Below are positions 1 through 7,965 of a stretch of DNA of 47,491 bases, in pieces. Source of the DNA: a candidate division TA06 bacterium ADurb.Bin131 (GTDB lineage: Bacteria > Ratteibacteria > UBA8468 > B48-G9 > DTJG01). Position numbers and translations under genes: made by a program. The notes beneath the pieces were generated by a model, which did not search any database, had not been told where the DNA came from, and saw only the letters and a list, made by a program, of their open reading frames with translations. Numbering within the stretch: the first letter of the stretch is position 1; each line of letters opens with the position of its first letter. The stretch is taken from NCBI GenBank assembly GCA_002070645.1, contig MWDQ01000147.1, positions 1 to 47,491 on the forward strand, read 5' to 3'.

Positions 1-201
1 ACTCAATACATCAGTTACATCATTTTTATTCAGGAATTTTTTGTTCAGTTTTTTTATCAATCCATCACTTACAAGTACAACATTGATTTTCTTTAAACTC
101 CTGGATATATACCTTTCAATAACAGAGATACCGTTTTCAAGGTATTTTTTTTCAAGATGGATTTTTTTCTGTCGATTTAAGAGAAGTATCTTTTCTGCCA
201 T
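1..201 (-). CDS. ybeY: endoribonuclease YbeY, N-terminal part (runs off window)
   Basis: YbeY is a small metal-dependent RNase acting in 16S rRNA 3'-end maturation and ribosome quality control. The reverse strand from an ATG at 201-199 stays open for 67 codons to the window edge. It contains NVVLVSDGLIKKLNKKF and then NDVTDVLS, the conserved YbeY block that precedes the catalytic HGxLHLxGYDH motif, which would lie outside the window. The start lies inside the 3' end of phoH, giving a 50-bp overlap in another frame. The phoH-ybeY order is widespread in bacteria and supports the call. The C-terminal half is not visible. Confidence 0.88.
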   Translation of the reverse strand, partial: MAEKILLLNRQKKIHLEKKYLENGISVIERYISRSLKKINVVLVSDGLIKKLNKKFLNKNDVTDVLS

Positions 202-1174
202 AATTTTTCTGGTGTGTTTCATATGCTTTTATAATTTTCTTAACCAACGGATGTCTGACAACATCCTTTTCGTTGAAATAAACGAATTTTACTCCCTTAA
301 CACTGGTAAGAACCTTTTCACATATAATAAGACCTGATGTATTATACGAAAGAGGCAGGTCTATCTGTGTTGTATCTCCAGTAACAACTGCTTTTGAATT
401 TGTACCAAGGCGGGTTAGAAACATCTTCATCTGTTCAGCAGTTGTATTTTGTGCTTCATCAAGAATAATAAAGGCATCATTCAATGTTCTTCCGCGCATA
501 TAAGCAAGAGGGATAATCTCAATAATCTTTCGTTCGCTCCATCTTTTTATTTCTTCATATTTCAAAAGGTCAAACAATGCATCATATATCGGCTGTAAAT
601 ATGGTTTTATCTTTTCCTCAAGGTCACCAGGCAGAAAGCCCAATCGTTCCCCTGCTTCCAGGGCTGGTCTTGTAAGAATAACCTTGTTGTACAGTCCTTT
701 ACGAAGAGATTCAATCGCAAGTGCAACAGCGAGATATGTTTTTCCAGTGCCAGCTGGACCAATACCAACAGTAAGAGAATATTTTCTTATTGCTTTTATA
801 TAAGCACGCTGACGTGGACTACGCGGATAAATTACATCTTTTTTTGAACCTATGATGATTGCATCTGAAATATTAAAAGGATGTTTTGATACCTGTTTTT
901 TAACTGAGGTAAGATCCTGTTCATCTTCTGGCATTGCATCAAAAATATCCTGTGGAGATAGATACTTCATTCTGTGAACTCTATTTCGAAGATTATCAAA
1001 TGTTTTCTGTGCTTTTTCAACCCTTAGTGGCTCACCTTTTAGTTTTACAATATTTCCGCGAGCGAAAATTTCAATACCGAGAAGGTCCTCGAGTAATCGG
1101 AGATGTTCATCATGTTTACCAAAAATTACCTGGGCTTCTTGATTGGTCAGGACAACCTCTTTCAAAAAGGTCAT
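152..1174 (-). CDS. phoH: PhoH-family ATPase (YbeZ type)
   Basis: This is a 340-residue PhoH-like P-loop NTPase, the usual partner of YbeY in RNA and ribosome metabolism. Residues 5-65 look like the small N-terminal KH-like RNA-binding domain. The Walker A motif GPAGTGKT lies at 139-146, and a Walker B-like FIILDEAQN segment lies near 236-244 within the family signature (RGRTLNDAF then DEAQN). The length is normal for the family. The ATG begins one base after the TGA of the LysM lipoprotein gene, so the two genes are surely cotranscribed. The basic tail overlaps ybeY by 50 bp. The helicase-like role is inferred from the family. Confidence 0.93.
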   Translation of the reverse strand: MTFLKEVVLTNQEAQVIFGKHDEHLRLLEDLLGIEIFARGNIVKLKGEPLRVEKAQKTFDNLRNRVHRMKYLSPQDIFDAMPEDEQDLTSVKKQVSKHPFNISDAIIIGSKKDVIYPRSPRQRAYIKAIRKYSLTVGIGPAGTGKTYLAVALAIESLRKGLYNKVILTRPALEAGERLGFLPGDLEEKIKPYLQPIYDALFDLLKYEEIKRWSERKIIEIIPLAYMRGRTLNDAFIILDEAQNTTAEQMKMFLTRLGTNSKAVVTGDTTQIDLPLSYNTSGLIICEKVLTSVKGVKFVYFNEKDVVRHPLVKKIIKAYETHQKNYGRKDTSLKSTEKNPS

Positions 1175-1175
1175 A

Positions 1176-2036
1176 TCATGGGATTATAAGTTCTGTTCCT
1201 GGAATAAGAACATTTGGATTTTTAATTTTAGATTTGTTGGCATTATAAATTTTGTTCCAACAAACCCCTTCTCCATAAAATCTTTTTGTTAAAGATGAAA
1301 GAGTATCACCTTTTTTTACACTGTATATTCTTCCACCTGTTGTTTTTACCTGAGGTTCTTCAGGAAGAACAGGTTCAAATTCTTTTGTTTGGATCATTGC
1401 TTTAACCCTGCCAAGTTCAGCAAGAACCTGGTCGCAGGCGGCAAGTGCCTTGTTTGAAGCAGTTATTGCTTTATCTGCTGCATCGTTTGCTGCTGCTATT
1501 GCCTTATTTGATGCATCAATCGCTTTTTGCGCTGATTGGTCCGCATAGTCCATTGCTTCTTTTGCTGCTGCTATTGCTTTATCTGCTGCTTCTTTTGCTG
1601 CTGCTATTGCCCTATCTGCTGCATCGTTTGCTGCTTTTACTGCTTCCGCCGATGATTCTATTGCCTTATTTGATGCCTCGAGTGCTTTTTCTGAAGTTGC
1701 ATTCGCCTGGTTGGCTGTGTTATATGATTCCTGTGCGTATTTTTCTGCATTTTTACTTATTTCCATAGCAGTTTCTATAAGAGATTTTGCCTGCATAATC
1801 TGAATTTCTATCTCCTGTTTTTCAGAACGGGGTGTTTTTTTCATACTCGGGGATGGTTTAAAAACAGGTTCTGAAGATACCACAGGTTGTTCTGGAACAA
1901 TAGGAGTATTTCCTGACTCGGAGATTTTTTCTTCATCTGGAGCAGATATTCTCTCAACCTCCTGCTTTTTTTGGATTGTTTCACAACCAGTCATCAATAA
2001 CATCAGAAAACAGACAACGATTATATATTTTTTCAT
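1176..2036 (-). CDS. LysM-domain lipoprotein with Ala-rich helical rod
   Basis: This is a 286-residue lipoprotein. A signal peptide ends in the lipobox LMTGC, with the lipidated Cys at 18. A Pro/Glu/Ser-rich linker (about 25-70) follows, then a long Ala/Lys/Glu helix at about 73-215, and a C-terminal LysM domain at about 237-286 (IYSVKKGDTLSSLTKRFYG and then VLIPGTELIIP). LysM binds peptidoglycan glycan strands, so the protein probably tethers a membrane to the wall across the periplasm, or organises it, with the helix as spacer. The helix is built from 11-residue units such as AIAAAKEAADK, visible also as a DNA repeat around 1445-1700. It sits between aspS and phoH. The substrate or partner is unknown. 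Confidence 0.82.
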   Translation of the reverse strand: MKKYIIVVCFLMLLMTGCETIQKKQEVERISAPDEEKISESGNTPIVPEQPVVSSEPVFKPSPSMKKTPRSEKQEIEIQIMQAKSLIETAMEISKNAEKYAQESYNTANQANATSEKALEASNKAIESSAEAVKAANDAADRAIAAAKEAADKAIAAAKEAMDYADQSAQKAIDASNKAIAAANDAADKAITASNKALAACDQVLAELGRVKAMIQTKEFEPVLPEEPQVKTTGGRIYSVKKGDTLSSLTKRFYGEGVCWNKIYNANKSKIKNPNVLIPGTELIIP

Positions 2037-2085
2037 TTTTTCTAGTTTCTGTTATAAAAGAAGTTTTTGGTACATAGTTAATTTA

Positions 2086-3858
2086 TCACTGTTTTGTTTG
2101 AAAGTCAACCTTTATATGAAGATCAGAAATCTGTTTTCTATCAACAGGGGATGGTGCACCACTTAAAAGGCAAACTCCCTTTTGAGTTTTTGGAAATGGT
2201 ATTGTCTCTCTTATTGATTCCTCATTTCTTAAAATCATCACCATTCGGTCGAGACCAAAGGCAAGACCTCCGTGGGGTGGAGCGCCATAGCCGAGTGCAT
2301 CAAGAAGAAAACCAAATTTTTCGTTGTACTCTTCTGGTTTCATCCCGAGTATTGAGAATATCTTTTCCTGAAGTTTTCTTTGATGAATTCTTATGCTGCC
2401 TCCACCAATTTCAATGCCATTTAGTACAAGGTCATAGGCACGAGATTTTATTTTAAGGGGATCCTTATCAAGGGTATCAATATCATCATATTGGGGGCTT
2501 GTAAATGGATGATGAACACATTGTATCCTATCTTCATCGGGATTTATTTCGAATAATGGGAAATCTACAACCCATAAAAACTTAAAAATCTCTTCTTTTA
2601 CTAGGTTGAGTTTTTTAGCAATTTCAGTTCTCATTTCACCCAGAATATTGCATACCCAGGATGTTTCTCCCCCGAGGAAAAATAGCAATGAACCAGGAGT
2701 AATCTTCAGGGACTCTCTCAGGTTTTTTATGGTTTGTTCTTTCAATGATTTTTTAATTGGGGAAGCAATCTCATTTTCTCTAAACCTTATCCATCCAATT
2801 CCCTTTCCGCCTTTTTGTTTAACAAATTCATTGAAGTTATCAACATCCTTAATCGATATGCTTTCACCATTTTCAATAAGCAATCCCTTAACCCTGCCAC
2901 CTTCTTGCAAAACTGATTCAATTATGCTGCTGCCAGAGTTAGCCATAGATTCCGAAAGCTCAATAATCTCCATTCCAAAGCGTATATCTGGTTTATCTGT
3001 TCCATATTTCTCAATTGCCTTTTTATAGGTTAATCTCGGAAATGGAACATCAACCTTTATGTTTGATGTTTTTTCCACAGAATATTTTATTAATCTTTCT
3101 GAAATATCCATAATATCCTGTTCTTCAATAAAAGACATTTCAATATCAACCTGAGTAAATTCTGGTTGTCTATCTGAACGTAGATCCTCATCTCTGAAAC
3201 AACGTGCAATCTGGTAGTACCTATCAAAACCAGATATCATAAGCATCTGTTTGAATAACTGTGGGGACTGAGGAAGCGCATAAAAACTTCCTGGATTTAA
3301 TCGTGACGGAACAAGAAAATCTCTCGCTCCTTCAGGAGTACTTTTTGTAAGAATCGGGGTTTCAATTTCAACAAAATTCTCAGATGAAAAAAATTCCCGC
3401 ATTTTCAGCGTGAAATCTGACCTGAATATAATATTTTCTTTAATACTGTCTCTTCTTAAATCAAGATATCTATACTTCAAACGTATATTCTCACCGATGT
3501 TTTCGCCTTCCTGTATTTCAAAAGGAAGAGCATCAGAGGTATTCAGGATTTTTGCGTCCTCAAGAATAACCTCTATTGAACCTGTTGAAATTTTGGGATT
3601 AACTGTTTCAGGTGAACGGGCAACAACACTACCTGAAATTTGAATTACAAATTCCTGTCTGACTTTATTTACTAATTCGAGCAACTCAGGTGTAAGTTCT
3701 GGAAGGTTGCATACAATCTGTGTGATTCCATATCTGTCACGGAGGTCAAAAAATATTATATTACCGTGGTCTCTGATAGATGAAACCCAACCAGCAAGCA
3801 TAACCTTTTTACCAACATCATCCAGATTAATCTGTCCGCATGTGTGAGTCCTTAACAT
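2086..3858 (-). CDS. aspS: aspartyl-tRNA synthetase
   Basis: This is a 590-residue bacterial-type class II AspRS that charges tRNA-Asp with aspartate. The N-terminal OB-fold anticodon-binding domain is seen at about 1-110 (GWVSSIRDHGNIIFFDLRDR). Motif 2 appears as CFRDEDLRSDRQPEFTQVDIE. The bacterial GAD insertion lies at about 290-410, and motif 3 as GLAFGLDRMVMIL near the C terminus. A strong AAGGAG precedes the ATG. The first 32 bases overlap the end of hisS, and the hisS-aspS order is common in bacteria. Whether the enzyme also charges tRNA-Asn cannot be decided here. Confidence 0.97.
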   Translation of the reverse strand: MLRTHTCGQINLDDVGKKVMLAGWVSSIRDHGNIIFFDLRDRYGITQIVCNLPELTPELLELVNKVRQEFVIQISGSVVARSPETVNPKISTGSIEVILEDAKILNTSDALPFEIQEGENIGENIRLKYRYLDLRRDSIKENIIFRSDFTLKMREFFSSENFVEIETPILTKSTPEGARDFLVPSRLNPGSFYALPQSPQLFKQMLMISGFDRYYQIARCFRDEDLRSDRQPEFTQVDIEMSFIEEQDIMDISERLIKYSVEKTSNIKVDVPFPRLTYKKAIEKYGTDKPDIRFGMEIIELSESMANSGSSIIESVLQEGGRVKGLLIENGESISIKDVDNFNEFVKQKGGKGIGWIRFRENEIASPIKKSLKEQTIKNLRESLKITPGSLLFFLGGETSWVCNILGEMRTEIAKKLNLVKEEIFKFLWVVDFPLFEINPDEDRIQCVHHPFTSPQYDDIDTLDKDPLKIKSRAYDLVLNGIEIGGGSIRIHQRKLQEKIFSILGMKPEEYNEKFGFLLDALGYGAPPHGGLAFGLDRMVMILRNEESIRETIPFPKTQKGVCLLSGAPSPVDRKQISDLHIKVDFQTKQ

Positions 3859-5101
3859 TCTTTAACTCCTTAAAAAAATTTGAAAGTTCATCAAATTTAA
3901 TATATTTCTGCGATCCATCCCTCATATTTTTATAAAGAAAACATTTTTTCTCCAGTTCATTCTCGCCGAGAATAAGAACATTATTAATATTTTCTCTATC
4001 AGCATTTTTTAGATGACTTTTTAGAGATCGCTCGCTATAATCCGCAGATATTCTTATACCAGAAATCCGTGAATTATCTATAATTGGCATACCAGCCTCT
4101 ATTGATTGTTTGTCAAGAAAAACAATAAGGATCTTATTTTTTATACATAAATCTCCATTAAGGATAGAACATAATCTGTCCATTCCTATGGCAAATCCTA
4201 CTGCTGGAGTTACAGGACCGCCGAGTTCTTTGACAAGATTATCATATCTTCCGCCTCCTGCAACTGAATTTTCCTCATTTTTAATTTTTAGTTCAAATAC
4301 AATCTTTGTATAATAATCCAGTCCCCTGACAAGATACTGATTCTTTTCATAGTTTATATGGAGTTTATCAAGAACCGTATAAACTGCTTCTTGATGCTTA
4401 ATACAGTCATTGCACAAAAAACTTTCTATCGTGGGTGCATTTCTAATAATTTTTCTACATGTGTCAAGTTTGCAATCAAGGACACGAAGTACATTATGTT
4501 GCATTCTTAGTTTACAATCCTGACACATTTGATCTTTGTTTAACTCAAGAAATTCCTTCAGTTTTGTTTCATACTTAATCTTGCATATATTACAACCAAC
4601 AGAGTTTATTTCAAATAAATACTCACTTATGCCGATAAGATTAAAAATTTTTGAGAGGATTATAATCATCTCAACATCAAAATATGGGCTGCTTCCTCCG
4701 AATATTTCTGCTCCAATCTGGTAAAATTGTCTGTATCTATCTTTTTGGGGCCTGTCATATCTAAACATCGGTCCACTGTAATAAAGACGCGTGATTTTTT
4801 TCTTTAAATAAATCTGATGTTCAAGATATGCGCGGACAACAGATGCAGTTGCCTCTGGCCTGAGAGCAAGATGTCTGCCTGCTTTGTCCTGAAAGACATA
4901 CATTTCTTTCTGGACAATATCCGTATAAGAGCCAACACTTCTTTGAAATAATCTAAGGTCTTCAACTATAGGAAGCCGTATTTCTTCAAATCCAAATGAC
5001 TCGAGAGTTTTGAAGATTATTGCTTCTACACTCTGCCATACTTCAATTTCTTCTGGTAGAATATCCCTCATTCCTCTGACTGATTTTATCTGTTCACTCA
5101 T
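3827..5101 (-). CDS. hisS: histidyl-tRNA synthetase
   Basis: This is a 424-residue class II HisRS. Visible family blocks are SVRGMRDILPEE at the N terminus, LALRPEATASVVRAY (motif 2 region, with FRYDRPQKDRYRQFYQ), the histidine-specific LVRGLDYYTK, and AVGFAIGMDRL (motif 3). A Cys-rich insertion (about 175-255, several CxxC pairs) is seen in many bacterial HisRS. I start at the ATG at 5101-5099 because the protein begins there with the conserved MSEQIKSVRG. An in-frame ATG at 5179 would add 26 unrelated residues and would lie upstream of the predicted promoter. It heads the hisS-aspS-LysM-phoH-ybeY operon and overlaps aspS by 32 bp. Confidence 0.96.
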   Translation of the reverse strand: MSEQIKSVRGMRDILPEEIEVWQSVEAIIFKTLESFGFEEIRLPIVEDLRLFQRSVGSYTDIVQKEMYVFQDKAGRHLALRPEATASVVRAYLEHQIYLKKKITRLYYSGPMFRYDRPQKDRYRQFYQIGAEIFGGSSPYFDVEMIIILSKIFNLIGISEYLFEINSVGCNICKIKYETKLKEFLELNKDQMCQDCKLRMQHNVLRVLDCKLDTCRKIIRNAPTIESFLCNDCIKHQEAVYTVLDKLHINYEKNQYLVRGLDYYTKIVFELKIKNEENSVAGGGRYDNLVKELGGPVTPAVGFAIGMDRLCSILNGDLCIKNKILIVFLDKQSIEAGMPIIDNSRISGIRISADYSERSLKSHLKNADRENINNVLILGENELEKKCFLYKNMRDGSQKYIKFDELSNFFKELKNVKDSHMRTD

Positions 5102-5137
5102 ATTTTTTAAGATATTAGAAAAAAGATGTAAAAATAT

Positions 5138-5166
5138 ATAATATATTTTATTATGTTTTTGGTCAA
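5138..5166 (-). promoter_or_regulatory. sigma70-type promoter of the hisS operon
   Basis: On the minus strand TTGACC (5166-5161) is separated by 17 bp from TATTAT (5143-5138). Each hexamer has five of six consensus bases. The predicted start is near 5131, giving a leader of about 30 nt to the hisS ATG at 5101. There is no other gene between this site and the divergent URO-D-like gene. Confidence 0.6.
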
Positions 5167-5219
5167 AGAAGTATAACAAGGTTAGATCTTAACAGATTTA
5201 TTAAGAGAAATTACTGTGC

Positions 5220-5225
5220 TATAAT
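5220..5225 (+). promoter_or_regulatory. extended -10 element before URO-D-like operon
   Basis: TGCTATAAT (TATAAT at 5220-5225 with an upstream TG) fits an extended -10 box. The -35 position (5197-5202) matches poorly. A second TATAAT at 5265-5270 is closer to the gene but also lacks a -35. Either could drive the operon starting at 5306. Confidence 0.35.
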
Positions 5226-5305
5226 GACACTAATAATCAGACAATTTTTTTAATACAGGAATTTTATAATAAGAGGGATATTTCAACAAATCTATAAGAA
5301 TTCTT

Positions 5306-6403
5306 ATGAAACAGAATTCATTACTTGGTTATTGTGGTGGTGGAGAAGAAGTTTTTACACGGCTTAGATGCCTGTACAAAAAAAGAGATACCAGTATTAT
5401 TTGCGCAAGAACCGATACACCTTCAAAAACACTGAAAGAATTTGCAGAAAGACATACCTCTGGTTTTTGTGATTATCCAGATCCAGTTGAAAGAGCAATC
5501 TTTTGGGATAGGTATCTGTCAGAAAGAAAGGATATATGCGATGATTCTGTTCCATCGGCATATTTGAGTGAGATGGACCAGGGTCTTTACGGTGGGATTA
5601 TCGGTGGAGAAACAAGATTTCTTGTGCATCCTGAAAACGGTTGGATTTCTTCAATGACAGCACCTATAATTAAAAGTTGGTCTGAGTTTAAAAAACTTTC
5701 ATTTAATAATGACTCTTTATGGTTTAAGAGATATCTCAATCAACTTGAAATTTTTAAGAAATATGCCCATGGGAAATTTGGCATCAGTCATTTTATATTA
5801 ATCAATGGACTAAATTTTGTTTTTGAACTTTTTGGGGCAACAAGAACATACCTTGAAGCAATTGAAAATCCTGAAAAGGTTGAAAAAGCATGTGAGGTTG
5901 GTCTTAGAATTAACCTGAAGGTACAGGATACATTTTTTGAAAAAATAGGGCTTATTGAAGGTGGAACGTGCAGCAATATGGTACAGTGGATCGATGGAAA
6001 GATTATTTCGGAAAGTGTTGATCCCTTTCACATGGCATCGATTGACTTTTTTGAAAGATGGGGGAAAAAACAACTTGAGGATGCTTTTTCGCACTTTGAT
6101 GGTGGTGTTATTCATATACACGGCAATGGTAGACACCTTCTACCTGTAATTTCAAAGATAGAGAAACTTAGGGCAATATATCTCGGAGATGATAATAATT
6201 ATCCACAGGCATTTTCAATCTTAAAAGATATAAAGAAAATTGTTGGAGATATTCCACTTGTTGTGGATGTTAGTTATAATGATTTTATATCCTGTTTTGA
6301 AGCACACAGATTAACAGGGGGTGTTTTCTACAGAATTTATGATGTTCCGGATAAAGATACCGCAAATTTTTTAATGGATAAAATCAGAGAATACAGGGTA
6401 TAG
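5306..6403 (+). CDS. uroporphyrinogen decarboxylase (URO-D) superfamily protein
   Basis: This 365-residue protein has the general look of the URO-D/methyltransferase (MtaA/CmuA) TIM-barrel superfamily. Features are an N-terminal segment ending in DPVERAIFWDRY, a middle with GLNFVFELFGATRTYLEAIENPEKV (the family's substrate-pocket helix region), and a C-terminal half with GGVIHIHGNGRHLLPVIS. In cobalamin-linked methyltransferases the corresponding position carries HxC zinc ligands. Here it reads H270-I-H272, so a metal site is possible but altered. It is unlikely to be true HemE, because the N-terminal heme-substrate motifs are not recognisable. It heads a four-gene operon with an Fe-S aldo/keto reductase, a PPC protein and a glycosidase-like protein, so a role in carbohydrate or methyl metabolism is only inferred. 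No clear Shine-Dalgarno precedes the ATG. Confidence 0.68.
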   Translation: MKQNSLLGYCGGGEEVFTRLRCLYKKRDTSIICARTDTPSKTLKEFAERHTSGFCDYPDPVERAIFWDRYLSERKDICDDSVPSAYLSEMDQGLYGGIIGGETRFLVHPENGWISSMTAPIIKSWSEFKKLSFNNDSLWFKRYLNQLEIFKKYAHGKFGISHFILINGLNFVFELFGATRTYLEAIENPEKVEKACEVGLRINLKVQDTFFEKIGLIEGGTCSNMVQWIDGKIISESVDPFHMASIDFFERWGKKQLEDAFSHFDGGVIHIHGNGRHLLPVISKIEKLRAIYLGDDNNYPQAFSILKDIKKIVGDIPLVVDVSYNDFISCFEAHRLTGGVFYRIYDVPDKDTANFLMDKIREYRV

Positions 6404-6411
6404 GAGGTAAA

Positions 6412-7518
6412 ATGTTGTACAGAAGATTTGGAAATACACCTTATAATGTATCACGGCTTGGTTTTGGAGCAATGCGGCTGCCGGTTCTTCCTGATGGAAA
6501 TGTTGATTTTGATAAAGCAGTGGAAATAATGAGATATGCGATTGAAAACGGGGTTAATTTTATTGATTCTCACCATTTTTATCACAATGGTCAGAGCGAA
6601 GAAGCCATAGGGCGCGCAATAAAAGGGTTTCCCAGGGAAAAGTTAATACTTCAAACAAAAATTGGTATGTATAATAATTATACTGATAAACAGTGTTGGG
6701 AACTTCTTGAGAATGCACTGAAAAAACTTAATACTGATTATATTGATTTTTATCTTACCCATAGCTTAAACTGGGATACATATACAAAATATAACAGGCA
6801 GTTTATGCAGTTTACTCAAAAAGCACTTGACCAGAAACTTATCAGGTATCGTGGATTTTCTGTTCATGATAATGTGGAGAATATGAAAAAAATAATTCAA
6901 ACAGGGCAGTTTCAAGCAATGACAGTTCAATATAACCTTCTTTACAGAGATAGTGAGCAGGCGATTGAACTTGCCCATCAAAAAGGTATGGGTGTTGTTG
7001 TGATGGGCCCTGTTGGTGGTGGAACTTTTGGATACCCTGGAGAAGAACTCCTTTCGTGGGCAGGATTAAAACAAAAAAGTACAGCCAGCATAGCAATAAG
7101 GTTTGTTCTTTCAAATTCAAATGTTGATATCGCACTTTCAGGGATGAGCACCCTTGATCAGGTTATTGATAATATCAATACAGTCAGTAATTTTACTCCC
7201 CTTGATAAAGAGGATATAAAAAAACTTGACGAGATTTTTGAATCAAGGAAAAAACTTCTTAACCTTTATTGTACTGGATGTAGATACTGTATGCCCTGTC
7301 CGAACAATGTAAACATTCCCTCAAACTTTCACTGGTATAATGTTGCAAATGTTTATGGGGTAAGAAAAAGGGCAGAGGAAAAGTATTTTTCTATGAAACC
7401 AGAAGAAAGGGCATCCTCGTGCATAGCGTGCGGAAAGTGTGTCGAAAAATGTCCACAGAAAATACAAATACCAGAAAAACTTAAGGAGGTTGCAGATTAT
7501 TTTGAGGATAAAAAATGA
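6412..7518 (+). CDS. aldo/keto reductase with C-terminal 4Fe-4S ferredoxin domain
   Basis: This 368-residue protein resembles the COG1453 family of aldo/keto reductases. The AKR barrel (1-270) shows the catalytic tetrad: D52 and Y57 in FIDSHHFYHNG, K83 in LQTKIG, and H117 in FYLTHSL. The C-terminal region holds two cysteine clusters for iron-sulfur centres: C287, C290, C293, C296 (CTGCRYCMPC), then C337, C340, C343, C347 (CIACGKCVEKC). Electron transfer through Fe-S centres suggests ferredoxin-linked reduction of a carbonyl or sugar rather than simple NADPH use. A strong AGGAGG precedes the ATG, 8 bp after the URO-D-like stop. The stop overlaps the next gene by 4 bp. Confidence 0.9.
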   Translation: MLYRRFGNTPYNVSRLGFGAMRLPVLPDGNVDFDKAVEIMRYAIENGVNFIDSHHFYHNGQSEEAIGRAIKGFPREKLILQTKIGMYNNYTDKQCWELLENALKKLNTDYIDFYLTHSLNWDTYTKYNRQFMQFTQKALDQKLIRYRGFSVHDNVENMKKIIQTGQFQAMTVQYNLLYRDSEQAIELAHQKGMGVVVMGPVGGGTFGYPGEELLSWAGLKQKSTASIAIRFVLSNSNVDIALSGMSTLDQVIDNINTVSNFTPLDKEDIKKLDEIFESRKKLLNLYCTGCRYCMPCPNNVNIPSNFHWYNVANVYGVRKRAEEKYFSMKPEERASSCIACGKCVEKCPQKIQIPEKLKEVADYFEDKK

Positions 7519-7955
7519 AATTTAATCAGGCAGAAATCAAAAGAGTTTTTATTGTAAAACTTGAGGATAATGATGCACTTCCTGATATTATTGAAAAATT
7601 TGCCCTCGAACACAAAATAAATTCAGGATTGTGCATTATGGTTGGAGGAATTAAAAAAGGAAAGATTATCGCTGGACCTGAAAATCCAGATGCATCTCCG
7701 ATTATTACAATGCCACAGGAAATAGAAGGAGTTAGCGAAATTCTTGGCGTTGGAACAATATTTCCTGATGAAAACAATATTCCAAAACTTCACATGCACG
7801 CTGCGGCAGGCAGAAAGAAGAATACTCTTGTTGGTTGTATAAGAGAAGGGATATCTGTCTGGAAAATAGTGGAGTTTATTATTATTGAACTTTCCGGGTC
7901 TAAGGCAGTACGAAAAAAAGATAGGGATGCTGGATTTTTTGTTCTTGAACCATAG
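7515..7955 (+). CDS. PPC/DUF296-domain protein
   Basis: This 146-residue single-domain protein matches the plants-and-prokaryotes-conserved (PPC, DUF296) fold. It starts with a strand and helix (VFIVKLEDNDALPDIIEKF), has a GLCIMVGGIKKGKI strand, the His-rich core LHMHAAAGR, and a closing block around VWKIVEFIIIEL. In bacteria these small proteins form trimers, often bind metal through the core histidines, and lie beside varied metabolic genes. The biochemical role is not established. It overlaps the aldo/keto reductase gene by 4 bp (ATGA) and is followed 10 bp later by the glycosidase-like gene, so it is part of the same transcript. I cannot say whether it binds DNA or a metabolite. Confidence 0.82.
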   Translation: MKFNQAEIKRVFIVKLEDNDALPDIIEKFALEHKINSGLCIMVGGIKKGKIIAGPENPDASPIITMPQEIEGVSEILGVGTIFPDENNIPKLHMHAAAGRKKNTLVGCIREGISVWKIVEFIIIELSGSKAVRKKDRDAGFFVLEP

Positions 7956-7965
7956 AAGCGAAAAT

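Noticed and set aside
1445-1768. Leu-rich plus-strand open frame of 107 codons
   Set aside because: It is the antisense of the Ala-rich repeats in the LysM lipoprotein; the poly-Leu run comes from the repeated codons on the other strand.
5102-5179. Longer HisRS start at the ATG at 5179
   Set aside because: The extra 26 residues are unlike HisRS, and this ATG would lie upstream of the TTGACC-N17-TATTAT promoter; the conserved protein start is at 5101.
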